Shown: positions 18,570 to 29,581 of the stretch, in pieces
How the letters are laid out: each line of letters begins with the position of its first letter
How positions within the stretch are numbered: the first letter of the stretch is position 1
Assembly (NCBI GenBank): GCA_022822365.1
Contig: JAJEBV010000016.1
Location: 62,001 to 126,000, forward strand
Length of the DNA: 64,000 bases
Source of the DNA: Thermoanaerobaculia bacterium
GTDB taxonomy: Bacteria; Acidobacteriota; Thermoanaerobaculia; Multivoradales; Multivoraceae
Direction of reading: 5' to 3'
The notes under the pieces: model-generated
What the model saw: the letters and a program-made list of their open reading frames with translations, nothing else
What the model was told of the DNA's origin: nothing
Databases searched by the model: none
Translations under genes and position numbers: made by a program

Positions 18570-19415
18570 ATGAACTTCCTCCCCCACATCGTCGGATCCT
18601 TCGCCGACCCGGCGGCCGAGAACCCGACCGTGGAGATGGTCGAAGCGGCTTTCCGGCATCACGGGCTTCACTGGCGCTACCTGAACTGCGAAGTGCCGGC
18701 TGACCGCCTGGCGGCTGCAGTAGCGGGCGCCCGCGCCATGGGCTGGGCCGGATTCAACTGCTCGCTGCCGCACAAGGTCGCGGTGATCGGGCACCTGGAC
18801 GGGCTGGGCGAATCGGCGCGGTTGATCGGGGCGGTGAACTGTGTAGTCCGTGACGCGGACGGACGTTTCATCGGTGAGAACACGGACGGCAAGGGCTTCC
18901 TCCGCTCACTCGAGGAAGTGACGCCGGCTGCCGGCAAGCGAGTCGTGATCTTCGGCGCCGGGGGCGCGGCACGGGCGATCGCGGTCGAGCTGGCACTCGC
19001 AGGGGCAGCCGAGGTCACGATCGTCAACCGCACCCGCGGACGGGGCGAAGAACTCGCTCAGCACATCGCCAGCCACACCGCGACCAGGGCCCGGTTCGAA
19101 CACTGGCAAGGGGCCTATCGACTTCCGGACGCCGTCGACGTGGTGATCAACGCGACGTCGATCGGCCTGTTCCCGGACGTGGACGCCGAACTCCCGCTCG
19201 AACTCGACTCCCTCCGACCCGCGATGGTGGTCGCCGACGTGATTCCGAATCCACCCACCACACGCCTGCTGGCGGCGGCCGCCGCTCGCGGCTGCACCGC
19301 GCTCGACGGCCTCGGAATGCTCGTCAACCAGGGGGTCGCCGGGATCCGCTACTGGACCGGGGTCGACGTCGATGCCCGGGTCATGCGGGCCCGCCTGGAG
19401 GCGATCTTCGGCTGA
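18570..19415 (+). CDS. Shikimate dehydrogenase-like protein (AroE superfamily)
   Basis: A 281-residue protein with AroE features: CSLPHK containing the catalytic-type Lys near residue 70, NTDGKGF with the catalytic-type Asp, and the dinucleotide loop GAGGAARAI, then NRT as in NADP-preferring enzymes. The N-terminal substrate motif differs from normal AroE: the usual Ser-x-Ser (HSLSP) is replaced by AENPT in VGSFADPAAENPT. It may therefore use a polyol or keto-acid other than shikimate. Its 3' end overlaps the permease gene on the other strand by 67 bases. It lies between the TcmP cassette and the sugar ABC importer. Confidence 0.72.
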   Translation: MNFLPHIVGSFADPAAENPTVEMVEAAFRHHGLHWRYLNCEVPADRLAAAVAGARAMGWAGFNCSLPHKVAVIGHLDGLGESARLIGAVNCVVRDADGRFIGENTDGKGFLRSLEEVTPAAGKRVVIFGAGGAARAIAVELALAGAAEVTIVNRTRGRGEELAQHIASHTATRARFEHWQGAYRLPDAVDVVINATSIGLFPDVDAELPLELDSLRPAMVVADVIPNPPTTRLLAAAAARGCTALDGLGMLVNQGVAGIRYWTGVDVDARVMRARLEAIFG

Positions 19416-20762
19416 AGTCGGTCGAGCAGAACGGCAGCGAGGATCAGCGCCCCGAACACGACCTTCTGCTCGTAGGACGCGACCCCTGCGATGTTCAGGC
19501 CGTTCTGGATGACGGCGATGATCATCGCGCCGATCAGCGTTCCCGCAATCCGGCCGCGGCCGCCCGCGAGGCTCGCGCCGCCGACCACGACGGCGGCGAT
19601 GACCTGCAGTTCGTAGAGCTCGCCGGCGTTGGGCCGACCGCCCTCGAAGCGGGAGGCGTCGACGATCCCCGCCAGACCGGCGAACGCCCCGCACAGGCAG
19701 TAGACGGCGAGCAGCACCGCGGTCACCGGCACGCCGGACAGGCGCGCCGCCTCGACGTTGCCGCCGACGGCATAGACGTAGCGTCCGAACATGGTCCGCG
19801 TCATCAGCAAATGCGCGGCCACGAACAGGACGAGCATGAGCACGATGGGGTTCGGCACGCCGAGCACGGCGCCGTTGCCGAGCCAGGCGAAGACGGCCGC
19901 TTCGACGCGCACCGCCTCCGGCGTACCCTCCGCGCCCCCGCCCACCAGGCGCCGCTGGTGACCGACGGCCAGGATCAGCGCCAGACCGCGCGCCAGCATC
20001 ATCAGACCCAGCGTGGCCACGAACGGCGGCACCCGGAACGCGGTGACCATCGTCCCGCTGAGGAGGCCGCCCAGAGCAGCCGCCGCGACACCCAGCAGCA
20101 TGGCCGCCAGAAGGCCGGCCGGCGACGCCGCGGCGCCGCCGAACCACTCCTGCGCCGTCACCGCGGCGATCACGCCGGCCAGCGCCAGCAGGCTGCCGAC
20201 GGACAGGTCGATACCCGCGGTCAGGATGACCAGGGTCATGCCGAGCGCGATGATCGCGATGTCCGCGTTCTGGTTCACCACGTTGAGCAGGTTGCGGGCA
20301 GTCAGGAACGTCGGCCAGTGGTAGCTCCCCGGCGCGAACACCGGTGTCCCGGCGGTTCGCACGGGCCCCCACTCGGAGGCGATCCGGTGCGTGGCGATCG
20401 CATCGACGGAAGCGCCGGCCCCGACGATCCGTTCCAGTTCGAGCCGCACGTCGCGCGGCTGGCCGAACACGCGGCCGGCGATCCGGGCAGCGCCGGCGTC
20501 GAGGCCCTGCTCGATCGCGGCCGCGAACACCCGGTCGGCCTCCGTGTCCCGCGCCACGATGAGTACCGAGCAGGGCGCCTGGCACGCCTCCAGCACCTGC
20601 CGCGCGACCGCGGCGCCGGAACGACTCGTGATCGGGTTCTGTTCGCGCCAGGTCGCCGCGCTCGAGATCAGGCAGAGGAGGACCAGCACGACGACCGAGA
20701 GGTTCCTGCCCAGAACATCCAGCAGCCTGCGACGCCACCGGCCCGCGCGCCCGCCCTTCTCC

Positions 20763-20770
<8 letters not shown>
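19349..20770 (-). CDS. Sugar ABC importer permease (RbsC family)
   Basis: A 473-residue inner-membrane permease, longer than typical RbsC (about 320) because of a roughly 110-residue insert between the first helix and the conserved core that looks like a small periplasmic domain. Core blocks include LGMTLVILTAGIDLSVGSLLAL, FRVPPFVATLGLMMLARGLA, YAVGGNVEAARLSGV and VVVGGASLAGGRGRIAGTLIGA. It forms the channel for the ATPase and binding protein encoded upstream. It overlaps the ATPase gene by eight bases. Its last 67 bases run antisense to the end of the AroE-like gene. Confidence 0.9.
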
Positions 20771-22301
<1,531 letters not shown>

Positions 22302-22318
22302 GGGGCTTTGCGCCGACT

Positions 22319-23299
22319 TCAGTCGAGTGCCGGATCCTGCTCGGCGTCGGCCTGGCGGTAGAGCGCCGTCGGGATCAGGTGGACGCGCTCGAAGTCTTCG
22401 CCGTCGAGATAGCTCACGATGTTCCGTACCGTCATGACGCCCATCCGGTCCGGATACTGGATCGGATCGGCGTAGATCTTCCCTTCGCGGATCGCCCGCT
22501 TTCCCGCGAGCTCGCCGTCGAAGCCCACGATCCTGACCTGGTCCGCGCGTCCTGCCTGCTCGAGCGCGGTACGCGCGCCCAGCGCCGAGGGATCGTTGAT
22601 CGCGAAGACACCGGCGAGGTCCGGGTAGGCCTGGATGCCGTCCGCCATCGCCCGGTAACCCTCGTCGCGCAGGCCGCCGCCTTCGAGCTCGGCGACGATC
22701 TCGATCCGGCCCTCGGTCCGGTCCCGGTTGTACTCCCCGATCGCCTGGCGGAAGCCGTCCACCCGCAGGACGCAGGAGTTGGCCTGCTTGAAGTGCAACA
22801 CGAGCACCTCGCCGCCGGCCTCGCCGAGCGCCTCGATCATCGCCTCGCCCGCCAGCAGCCCGCCCTGGTAGTTGTCGGTGCCGACGTGACCGGCAATCTC
22901 GACACCCTCGGCGACGGCCTGCAGGTCGGACGTGAACACCGGCACGCCGGCTTCGTTCGCCCGCCGCACCGCCGGGCCGATGGCGATCCGGTCCACGGGG
23001 TTGAGGACGATCGCGGCGACGCCGGAGGCCAGGAAGTTGTCGACCTGCTGCGACTGGCGGTTCACGTCCCGTTCGGCGTCGGTGACGACGACGTCGAAGC
23101 CGTGGCGTTCGGCCTCGGCGGTCAGGTTGTCGGCGATGATCTTGAAGAACGGGTTCTTCAGCGTCATCGCCGAAAAGCCGATCGTGCCGCGCGCGGCGAC
23201 CGCGCCTTGTCCCTCGCCCGCGCCTGTCTCCGCGCCGCCACAGGCGCCGAGCGCGGCCAGCACGGTCGCCGCCACAATTGCCAGGAGGAAGCGCTTCAC
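22319..23299 (-). CDS. Sugar-binding lipoprotein of the ABC importer (RbsB-like)
   Basis: A 326-residue periplasmic binding protein starting at GTG 23299 (VKRFLLAIVAA), with lipobox LAALGAC. The mature domain opens with TIGFSAMTLKNPFFKIIADNLTAEAE and continues with DAERDVNRQSQQVDNFLASGVAAIVLNPVD, typical of the ribose/galactose/inositol PF13407 class. GVFAINDPSALGARTALEQAG is the hinge-proximal block. The longer open frame upstream is antisense to the Dpp ATPase and is rejected. It is the first gene of the leftward binding protein-ATPase-permease operon. The sugar is unknown; the nearby inositol oxygenase makes myo-inositol a candidate. Confidence 0.88.
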   Translation of the reverse strand: MKRFLLAIVAATVLAALGACGGAETGAGEGQGAVAARGTIGFSAMTLKNPFFKIIADNLTAEAERHGFDVVVTDAERDVNRQSQQVDNFLASGVAAIVLNPVDRIAIGPAVRRANEAGVPVFTSDLQAVAEGVEIAGHVGTDNYQGGLLAGEAMIEALGEAGGEVLVLHFKQANSCVLRVDGFRQAIGEYNRDRTEGRIEIVAELEGGGLRDEGYRAMADGIQAYPDLAGVFAINDPSALGARTALEQAGRADQVRIVGFDGELAGKRAIREGKIYADPIQYPDRMGVMTVRNIVSYLDGEDFERVHLIPTALYRQADAEQDPALD

Positions 23300-23338
23300 G
23301 ATTCGCCGATTGTGGCACGTCTTCGTCAGACGCCCGGA

Positions 23339-23344
23339 TAGAGT
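23339..23344 (+). promoter_or_regulatory. Candidate leaderless -10 box of the DppDF ATPase gene
   Basis: TAGAGT lies seven bases before the ATG at 23352, and no purine-rich ribosome-binding site is present. Confidence 0.55.
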
Positions 23345-23351
23345 CACCGCG

Positions 23352-25247
23352 ATGACCGACGCCGCTACCCCCGCGCCGGCGCCCACCGGGAAGCCGCCCC
23401 TGCTCCAGATCCGCGAGTTGCGGACCTGGTTCCACGGCAAGCGCGAGACGGTCCGGGCCGTCGACGACATCGACCTGACGATCGAGGAGGGCGAAACGCT
23501 CGGCCTGGTAGGCGAATCGGGTTCGGGCAAGTCGGTGACTTCGCTGTCGGTGATGCGCCTGCTCGAGAGCACCGCGAACATCGAAACAGGAGAGATCGCG
23601 TACTTCGGCCGCGACCTGATTCACCTGCCGAAGCGCGAGATGCGGGATCTGCGCGGCAAGGACATCGGGATGATCTTCCAGGAGCCGGGCACTTCGCTGA
23701 ACCCGGTCTTCCGGGTCGGCGATCAGGTCGGCGAGGCGCTCCGCGTCCATCTCGGCATGAGCCGCCAGGAAGCGCGCCGGCGGACGATCGAACTGTTCGA
23801 AGAGGTCGGCATCCCGGAACCGGAACGCCGCGTGGACAGCTATCCGCACGAGATGTCGGGCGGACAGAAGCAGCGCGTGATGATCGCCATGGCCCTGTCG
23901 TGCAATCCGAAGCTCCTGATCGCCGACGAACCGACGACCGCGCTCGACGTGACGATCCAGGCCCAGATCCTCGACCTGATCCGCCGCCTGCGCGACGAGC
24001 GCGCCATGTCCATCCTGTTCATCAGCCACGACCTGGGAGTGATCGCCGAGATCGCCGACCGGATCGCGGTCATGTTCCGCGGCCGGATCGTCGAGCGCGG
24101 CCGGGTGACCCAGGTGTTCAACGACCCGCAACACCCCTATACCAAGGGACTGCTCGCCTGCCGTCCGCACCTCGACCGCGACTTCCGCCGCCTTCCCACC
24201 GTCGCGGACTTCATGGACGTGGAAGAGGATGGCGACGAAGGCGAGATCCGGATCACCGAACGCGAGATCACCGAAGAGTCGCTGAACGAACTGGTCGGGC
24301 GCGGGCGGGGCCGCCTGCTACACCCGCGCGCGGCGATCGAGAGCCTGGGCTACGCGGAGGATCCGGGACCGGGCGAGCTCGTGCCGGACGACACGGAACC
24401 GCTGCTCGCAGTGCGCGACCTCAAGGTCTACTACCCGATCCGGAGCGGTTTCCTGCGCCGGCAGGTGGGCGACGTCAAGGCCGTCGACGGCATTTCCTTC
24501 GACGTCTATCCGGGTCAGACGCTCGGGCTGGTCGGCGAGTCCGGCTGCGGCAAGACGACGACCGGGCTGGCGCTGCTGCGCCTGATCGACATCACGGCCG
24601 GGACGGTCCGCTTCGAGGACCAGGACGTCACGGCGATCCCGTCGGGCCGCCTGCGCGCCCTGCGCGGACAGATGCAGATCATCCTCCAGGATCCCTACTC
24701 GTCGCTCAACCCACGGATGACCGTCGAGGCGATGCTCAGCGAGGCGATGACGATCCACCGGATCGGCGACGGCCGGCGCGACCGCCGCGACCGCGCGGCC
24801 CGGCTGCTCGAGGAGGTCGGCATGGAGACCGGCCATCTGCGGCGCTACCCGCACGAATTCTCCGGCGGCCAGCGCCAGCGGATATCGGTCGCCCGGGCGC
24901 TGGCGGTTCAGCCCAGGCTGATCATCTGCGACGAGTCGGTCTCCGCCCTCGACGTCTCGGTGCAGGCGCAGGTCCTGAACCTGCTCAAGGACCTCCAGGA
25001 GGAGCGCGGGCTGACCTACATCTTCATCAGCCACGATCTCTCGGTGGTCAAGTTCATGTCCGACATGATGGCCGTCATGCTCGACGGCAGGATCGTCGAG
25101 CAGGGACCGTCCGAGGCGATCTACATGACACCTCGCGAGGAGTACACCCGCCGCCTGATCGAGGCGGTCCCGGACGATTCGATCGCCAACATCGAGAGCC
25201 GCCAGCAGCAGCGGAGAGAAGCCCGCAGCCGCCGCCACGCGAATTGA
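23352..25247 (+). CDS. Fused oligopeptide/dipeptide ABC transporter ATPase (DppD-DppF type)
   Basis: A 631-residue protein with two full ATPase domains. The first (about 20-300) has [25 protein letters not shown] and [14 protein letters not shown]. The second (about 350-610) has [32 protein letters not shown] and [14 protein letters not shown]. Both carry the peptide-importer C-terminal extension (QHPYTKGLL in the first). This layout matches GsiA/YejF-like fusions. The permeases and binding protein are not in the window, so it must act with a transporter encoded elsewhere. The Walker B Glu of the second domain is followed by Ser rather than Pro (DES for DEP). The start MTDAATPAP has a TAGAGT box seven bases upstream. 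Confidence 0.9.
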   Translation: MTDAATPAPAPTGKPPLLQIRELRTWFHGKRETVRAVDDIDLTIEEGETLGLVGESGSGKSVTSLSVMRLLESTANIETGEIAYFGRDLIHLPKREMRDLRGKDIGMIFQEPGTSLNPVFRVGDQVGEALRVHLGMSRQEARRRTIELFEEVGIPEPERRVDSYPHEMSGGQKQRVMIAMALSCNPKLLIADEPTTALDVTIQAQILDLIRRLRDERAMSILFISHDLGVIAEIADRIAVMFRGRIVERGRVTQVFNDPQHPYTKGLLACRPHLDRDFRRLPTVADFMDVEEDGDEGEIRITEREITEESLNELVGRGRGRLLHPRAAIESLGYAEDPGPGELVPDDTEPLLAVRDLKVYYPIRSGFLRRQVGDVKAVDGISFDVYPGQTLGLVGESGCGKTTTGLALLRLIDITAGTVRFEDQDVTAIPSGRLRALRGQMQIILQDPYSSLNPRMTVEAMLSEAMTIHRIGDGRRDRRDRAARLLEEVGMETGHLRRYPHEFSGGQRQRISVARALAVQPRLIICDESVSALDVSVQAQVLNLLKDLQEERGLTYIFISHDLSVVKFMSDMMAVMLDGRIVEQGPSEAIYMTPREEYTRRLIEAVPDDSIANIESRQQQRREARSRRHAN

Positions 25248-25269
25248 CGCCCTGCCGGCGACAACGGTC

Positions 25270-26652
<1,383 letters not shown>

Positions 26653-26673
26653 TCGCCGGCGGCGCCGACCGCG

Positions 26674-27525
26674 TTACAGGTTCAGCTTCGCCGGAAGGTA
26701 CCTGTCGATCAGCCCCTGGTAGTACGGCCGCAGCTCGGCGGCGTCCGGCGGACGGTCGCTCTTGGAGTACAGGTCGTAACCGTTGAACAGCCTGACCCAG
26801 GCGAACATCTCGCGGTCGCGGTCGTCCATCAGGTCCCGGTACGCGCCTTCACGGTGGCACGCGTAGAAGGAGTGATAACGGATCATGTAGAGGGCCGGTT
26901 CCGGCAGGTAGTCGCTGAGCACCTGGTAGAGGTACTCGTCGTGCCCCCAGGACAGGTGAACCTGGTCCAGACCGCAGCCCGGTTCGTACACTCCGAGCGG
27001 CGTCGACCAGGTCGGATGCGCCGTGTCCGGGTTGCCGTCGAACAGCTCCGGATAGACGATCCGGTCCGAGAAGGCGCAGCCGACCGGAAAGGTGTCGCCG
27101 ACGACGGCCCACTGCGGTTCACCCCACAGGCAAAGGACCTTGCCCAGGTCGTGTACGAGTCCGGCCAGCACGAACCAGTCGGGGTGTCCGTCGGCCCGGA
27201 TCGCCTCGGCCGTCTGCAGCAGGTGATCGAGCTGCGAGAGGTCCAGGTCGGGGTCCGAGTCGTCGACCAGGGTGTTCAGAAACTCGAGGGCCTCCCAGGC
27301 CGACAGCTCAGCGCGGTCGAGCGTGAGGTACTCCGCCTTCTTGTCCTGGACGAAGTCCCAGGTCTGGTGGCGGTGATTCAGCCGGTAGAACTCGCGCACG
27401 GTGTCGCGCGGAGGCGCTTCAAAGTCCCGGTAGTCCTCCCGCCGCTTGCCGCCCGACTCCACCGGCGTCGGATAGAGCTCGGCAACGAAGTCGTCCCAGT
27501 CGTCGAGTCGCTCAAGCGGCTCCAT
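26674..27525 (-). CDS. Myo-inositol oxygenase
   Basis: A 283-residue protein very close in layout to animal and plant MIOX. The blocks [86 protein letters not shown] and the final YLPAKLN are all present. The His and Asp residues in LVHDLGK, WGHDEY, RYHSF and NGYDLYSK correspond to the ligands of the di-iron centre. The enzyme converts myo-inositol and O2 to D-glucuronate. The start MEPLERL has a TAGCGT box seven bases upstream. No iol genes or uronate catabolism genes are adjacent. Confidence 0.93.
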   Translation of the reverse strand: MEPLERLDDWDDFVAELYPTPVESGGKRREDYRDFEAPPRDTVREFYRLNHRHQTWDFVQDKKAEYLTLDRAELSAWEALEFLNTLVDDSDPDLDLSQLDHLLQTAEAIRADGHPDWFVLAGLVHDLGKVLCLWGEPQWAVVGDTFPVGCAFSDRIVYPELFDGNPDTAHPTWSTPLGVYEPGCGLDQVHLSWGHDEYLYQVLSDYLPEPALYMIRYHSFYACHREGAYRDLMDDRDREMFAWVRLFNGYDLYSKSDRPPDAAELRPYYQGLIDRYLPAKLNL

Positions 27526-27532
27526 TGGCGAT

Positions 27533-27538
27533 ACGCTA
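27533..27538 (-). promoter_or_regulatory. Candidate leaderless -10 box of the inositol oxygenase gene
   Basis: TAGCGT on the minus strand lies seven bases before the ATG at 27525. Confidence 0.5.
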
Positions 27539-27581
27539 ACAGGCAGACGCCCCACCAACATGGGGAGGATCCGACCCGAGA

Positions 27582-27935
27582 GTGCCCTACATGGTCTACA
27601 AGCTCCTGCACGTGCTGGGAGCGGTAATGGTTCTCGCCGCGGCGGGCGGCGTCGCGGTGCATGCCGCGAACGGCGGCCGCAGGGAGGACAACCAACTGCG
27701 CGGTCTGCTTGCCGCCATGCACGGAGTCGGGCTGATCCTGAGCATCGTGGCCGGCTTCGGCATGCTCGGCGGCAGCCTGCCCGGTTGGGCCTGGGTGAAG
27801 CTGCTCATCTGGTTGTGCTTCGGAGCCGCCCTCACGCTGCCGTATCGCCGCCAGGCCCTGGCCAAGCCCCTGGTCGTCATCCTTCCGCTGCTGGCGGCGG
27901 TCGCCGCGTACCTTTCGCTGTACAAGCCGTTCTGA
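27582..27935 (+). CDS. Small four-helix membrane protein
   Basis: 117 residues with four hydrophobic segments (about 5-27, 43-63, 67-85 and 93-112) and few polar loops. The start is either the GTG giving MPYMVYK or the ATG three codons later. The pattern ([19 protein letters not shown]...) is seen in small inner-membrane proteins of unknown role, some annotated as SirB-like. I cannot assign a function. It is divergent from the inositol oxygenase gene and is followed by a hairpin-rich gap before the convergent selenoprotein gene. Confidence 0.65.
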   Translation: MPYMVYKLLHVLGAVMVLAAAGGVAVHAANGGRREDNQLRGLLAAMHGVGLILSIVAGFGMLGGSLPGWAWVKLLIWLCFGAALTLPYRRQALAKPLVVILPLLAAVAAYLSLYKPF

Positions 27936-28067
27936 GGACCTGGCAGGAGCGCTGAGGGGCGCCGGTCAGATTCCCGTCAGACGGAGGTCAGGCCACTTGC
28001 CTCCCCCCTGCGGCGAGAATCTGGAATCCGGGTCGAACCCCGGCGGTTTCCTTTCGTAGATATGAAT

Positions 28068-28101
28068 GGGTTCGTGCCCAAAAGGGGCAAGGCACGGACC
28101 C
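28068..28101 (-). terminator. Hairpin downstream of the selenoprotein gene (distal)
   Basis: GGGTTCGTGCC and GGCACGGACCC form an 11-pair stem, ten Watson-Crick plus one G-T, around a loop with CCCAAAAGGGG. It lies between convergent genes. There is no clear T-run after it, so termination is inferred from position only. Confidence 0.4.
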
Positions 28102-28105
28102 GTTC

Positions 28106-28144
28106 GGCGCCGGGTGGTGCAAGCGTGTTGCACCGCCCGGCGCC
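28106..28144 (-). terminator. Large GC-rich palindrome directly after the selenoprotein stop codon
   Basis: Two 17-base arms (GGCGCCGGGTGGTGCAA and its partner, one G-T position) flank a five-base loop. The palindrome begins three bases after the TGA stop of the leftward gene. It could be a terminator or a 3' stabiliser; a T-run is missing. Confidence 0.5.
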
Positions 28145-28147
28145 ACC

Positions 28148-29053
28148 TCACAGAAAGACGCAGGTCGGACAGTCCCCGGCGGCCGCCGCGAGCGCCCGGT
28201 CGGCTTCGCACTGGTACTCCGGGCTGCTCGAGCGATGGCTCCGGGTGTCGCCGCCCAGCATCGTCTCGCGCTTCCAGTCGTCGTTGCGCGACCAGTGGTA
28301 CGGCAGCATCTTCACCGCGCCCGGGCGCTCGAGCTCGTGCACGGCCGCGAGCGCGGCGGCGACGATCTCGCGCTGCAGTTCCGGGTCCTTCGCCTTGCCC
28401 GCGGTATGGCCAAGGGGGTAGTCGAGGAAGACGGCGCGCGGAGGATCGACCGAGCGGGTGATCGAGAGAGCGGAGGTCAGCGACGTGGTCGGAATGCCAT
28501 CCGCCTCAACCCGGCGCGCTATCAGTCCCACGGACTGATGGCAGACCGGTCACACGGGGACCAGCAACGCCAGGTCGACCTGATCCTCCGCGAGACGGCG
28601 GCTGATCTCCGGCGCCACCACCTCCCGAACGCGGCGGGCCGAGTAGATCCCCCCCATGAAGGCGTAGGCGCGCGGTGACAGTTCGCCGATCACGCCCTCG
28701 GCCACGAGGGCGTGCAGCGTGTCGACCGGGAAGACGACGTTCGGGTCGATACGCGCATCGGTCTGGTCGTAGGCGAAGTGGCTCGTCCGCAGTTCCGAGA
28801 CGGGAACCGACGTATCGATCACGCGCAGCGAAATGTCGTCCCGATGATGGAAGGCGACCTGCCCCGCCCGGTACACGCCACCGGAGCCAACCAGTCCCAC
28901 TCGACACTCCGGGAGGGGTTTCTCGAGCTCGGTCCACGGAGGCGAACCATCGCTGCGCACCCATCGATAGGGATCGTGGCCCAGGCTCGAGTAGAGGTCG
29001 CGCGTACGAACGATGTGGTCCACCGGCGGTCGTCGTGTCGTCATGGCGTCCAT
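28148..29053 (-). CDS. GrdB/PrdB-like reductase-family selenoprotein (in-frame TGA = selenocysteine)
   Basis: Read through the TGA at 28550-28552, this is a 301-residue protein of the glycine/sarcosine/betaine/D-proline reductase selenoprotein B family. Before the TGA come HDPYRWVRSDGSP, RVGLVGSGGVY and FPVDTLHALVAEGVIG. After it the family sequence continues in the same frame as CHQSVGLIARRVEADGIPT, VFLDYPLGHTAGK and the end PTCVFL. The TGA falls at residue 168 in VPV-U-PVC, where relatives known to me carry a redox Cys or Sec, so a U-x-x-C site is formed. Conventional calling would split it in two. The function is unproven, probably a thiol/selenol redox reaction. The start is ATG 29053 or 29044. 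Confidence 0.85.
28511..28549 (-). promoter_or_regulatory. Candidate bacterial SECIS hairpin
   Basis: Immediately after the TGA the message can fold with an 8-pair stem AUCAGUCC/GGACUGAU and a GUG loop (28521-28539), enclosed by CCGG/CCGG ends. The loop begins 19 bases after the TGA and its first base is G. Known bacterial SECIS elements place the apical loop about 16-37 bases from the UGA with a G near the loop start, so it fits. Confidence 0.65.
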
Positions 29054-29061
29054 TCTGACCC

Positions 29062-29071
29062 AAGATAGGAT
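29062..29071. promoter_or_regulatory. Overlapping divergent -10 boxes of the selenoprotein and MsrB genes
   Basis: On the plus strand TAGGAT (29066-29071) lies nine bases before the MsrB ATG. On the minus strand TATCTT (29067-29062) lies eight bases before ATG 29053. Only 27 bases separate the two start codons, so both messages would be nearly leaderless and the promoters share bases. Confidence 0.5.
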
Positions 29072-29080
29072 GCCCGCTGC

Positions 29081-29578
29081 ATGACGACCGAGGATCGCCG
29101 AGCGCCGGCGCCCGATCCGGGCGCCCCGCACATGGAGCACAACGACCGGCTCGACCTCCCCGAATCCGAGTGGCGGGCAAGACTCGACCACGACGAGTTC
29201 CGTGTCCTCAGACGGGAGGCAACCGAACGCCCGTTCACTTCGGCGCTCAACCGGGAGCACCGAAACGGCGTCTTCCTCTGCGCCGGCTGCGGCGCCGAGT
29301 TGTTCCGGTCGGATGCGAAGTTCGAGAGCGGCACGGGCTGGCCCAGTTTCTTCGAGCCCATCGCCGGCGCCGTCGACACGAAGCGGGACTTCAAGCTGAT
29401 CGTTCCCCGAACCGAGTACCACTGCTCCCGCTGCGGCGGCCACCAGGGCCACGTCTTCAGCGACGGGCCGGCGCCAACCGGCCTCCGCTACTGCAACAAC
29501 GGCGTCGCCCTGCGCTTCCGGCCGGCGCCGGGAAGCGACCGGGAGAAACGACCCAACACCCCAGGCAGGGAGGACTGA
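29081..29578 (+). CDS. msrB: Peptide-methionine (R)-S-oxide reductase
   Basis: A 165-residue single-domain MsrB. Two zinc-binding pairs are visible (CAGC and CSRC in YHCSRCGGHQGHVF), along with GTGWPSFFEP and the catalytic block RYCNNGVALRF with the reactive Cys. The enzyme reduces the R-epimer of methionine sulfoxide in proteins, using thioredoxin. About 25 residues precede the domain and have no signal peptide, so it is cytoplasmic. It is divergent from the selenoprotein gene with only 27 bases between the starts, and the esterase gene follows after three bases. Confidence 0.93.
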   Translation: MTTEDRRAPAPDPGAPHMEHNDRLDLPESEWRARLDHDEFRVLRREATERPFTSALNREHRNGVFLCAGCGAELFRSDAKFESGTGWPSFFEPIAGAVDTKRDFKLIVPRTEYHCSRCGGHQGHVFSDGPAPTGLRYCNNGVALRFRPAPGSDREKRPNTPGRED

Positions 29579-29581
29579 ACG

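Noticed and set aside
22932..23351. N-terminal extension of the DppDF ATPase
   Set aside because: It is antisense to the binding-protein gene and lacks ABC homology; ATG 23352 with a -10 box fits.
28021..28050. tRNA-like T-arm (CCGGGTCGAACCCCGG), considered as a possible selC tRNA near the selenoprotein
   Set aside because: The loop is six bases instead of seven, no matching acceptor stem or TCA anticodon arm is found on either strand, so it is just a GC hairpin.
28106..28144. Eukaryote- or archaea-like 3' SECIS element
   Set aside because: Bacterial selenoproteins use an element inside the coding region next to the UGA; this palindrome lacks SECIS features and is better read as a terminator or stabiliser.
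28148..28531. Independent 127-residue gene
   Set aside because: It is the in-frame continuation of the selenoprotein after the TGA, and its supposed start is an internal Val codon.
28148..29053. Pseudogene by nonsense mutation
   Set aside because: Both halves are undamaged and the TGA falls exactly on the redox residue, with a SECIS-like stem; selenocysteine is the simpler reading, although sel genes are not visible here.
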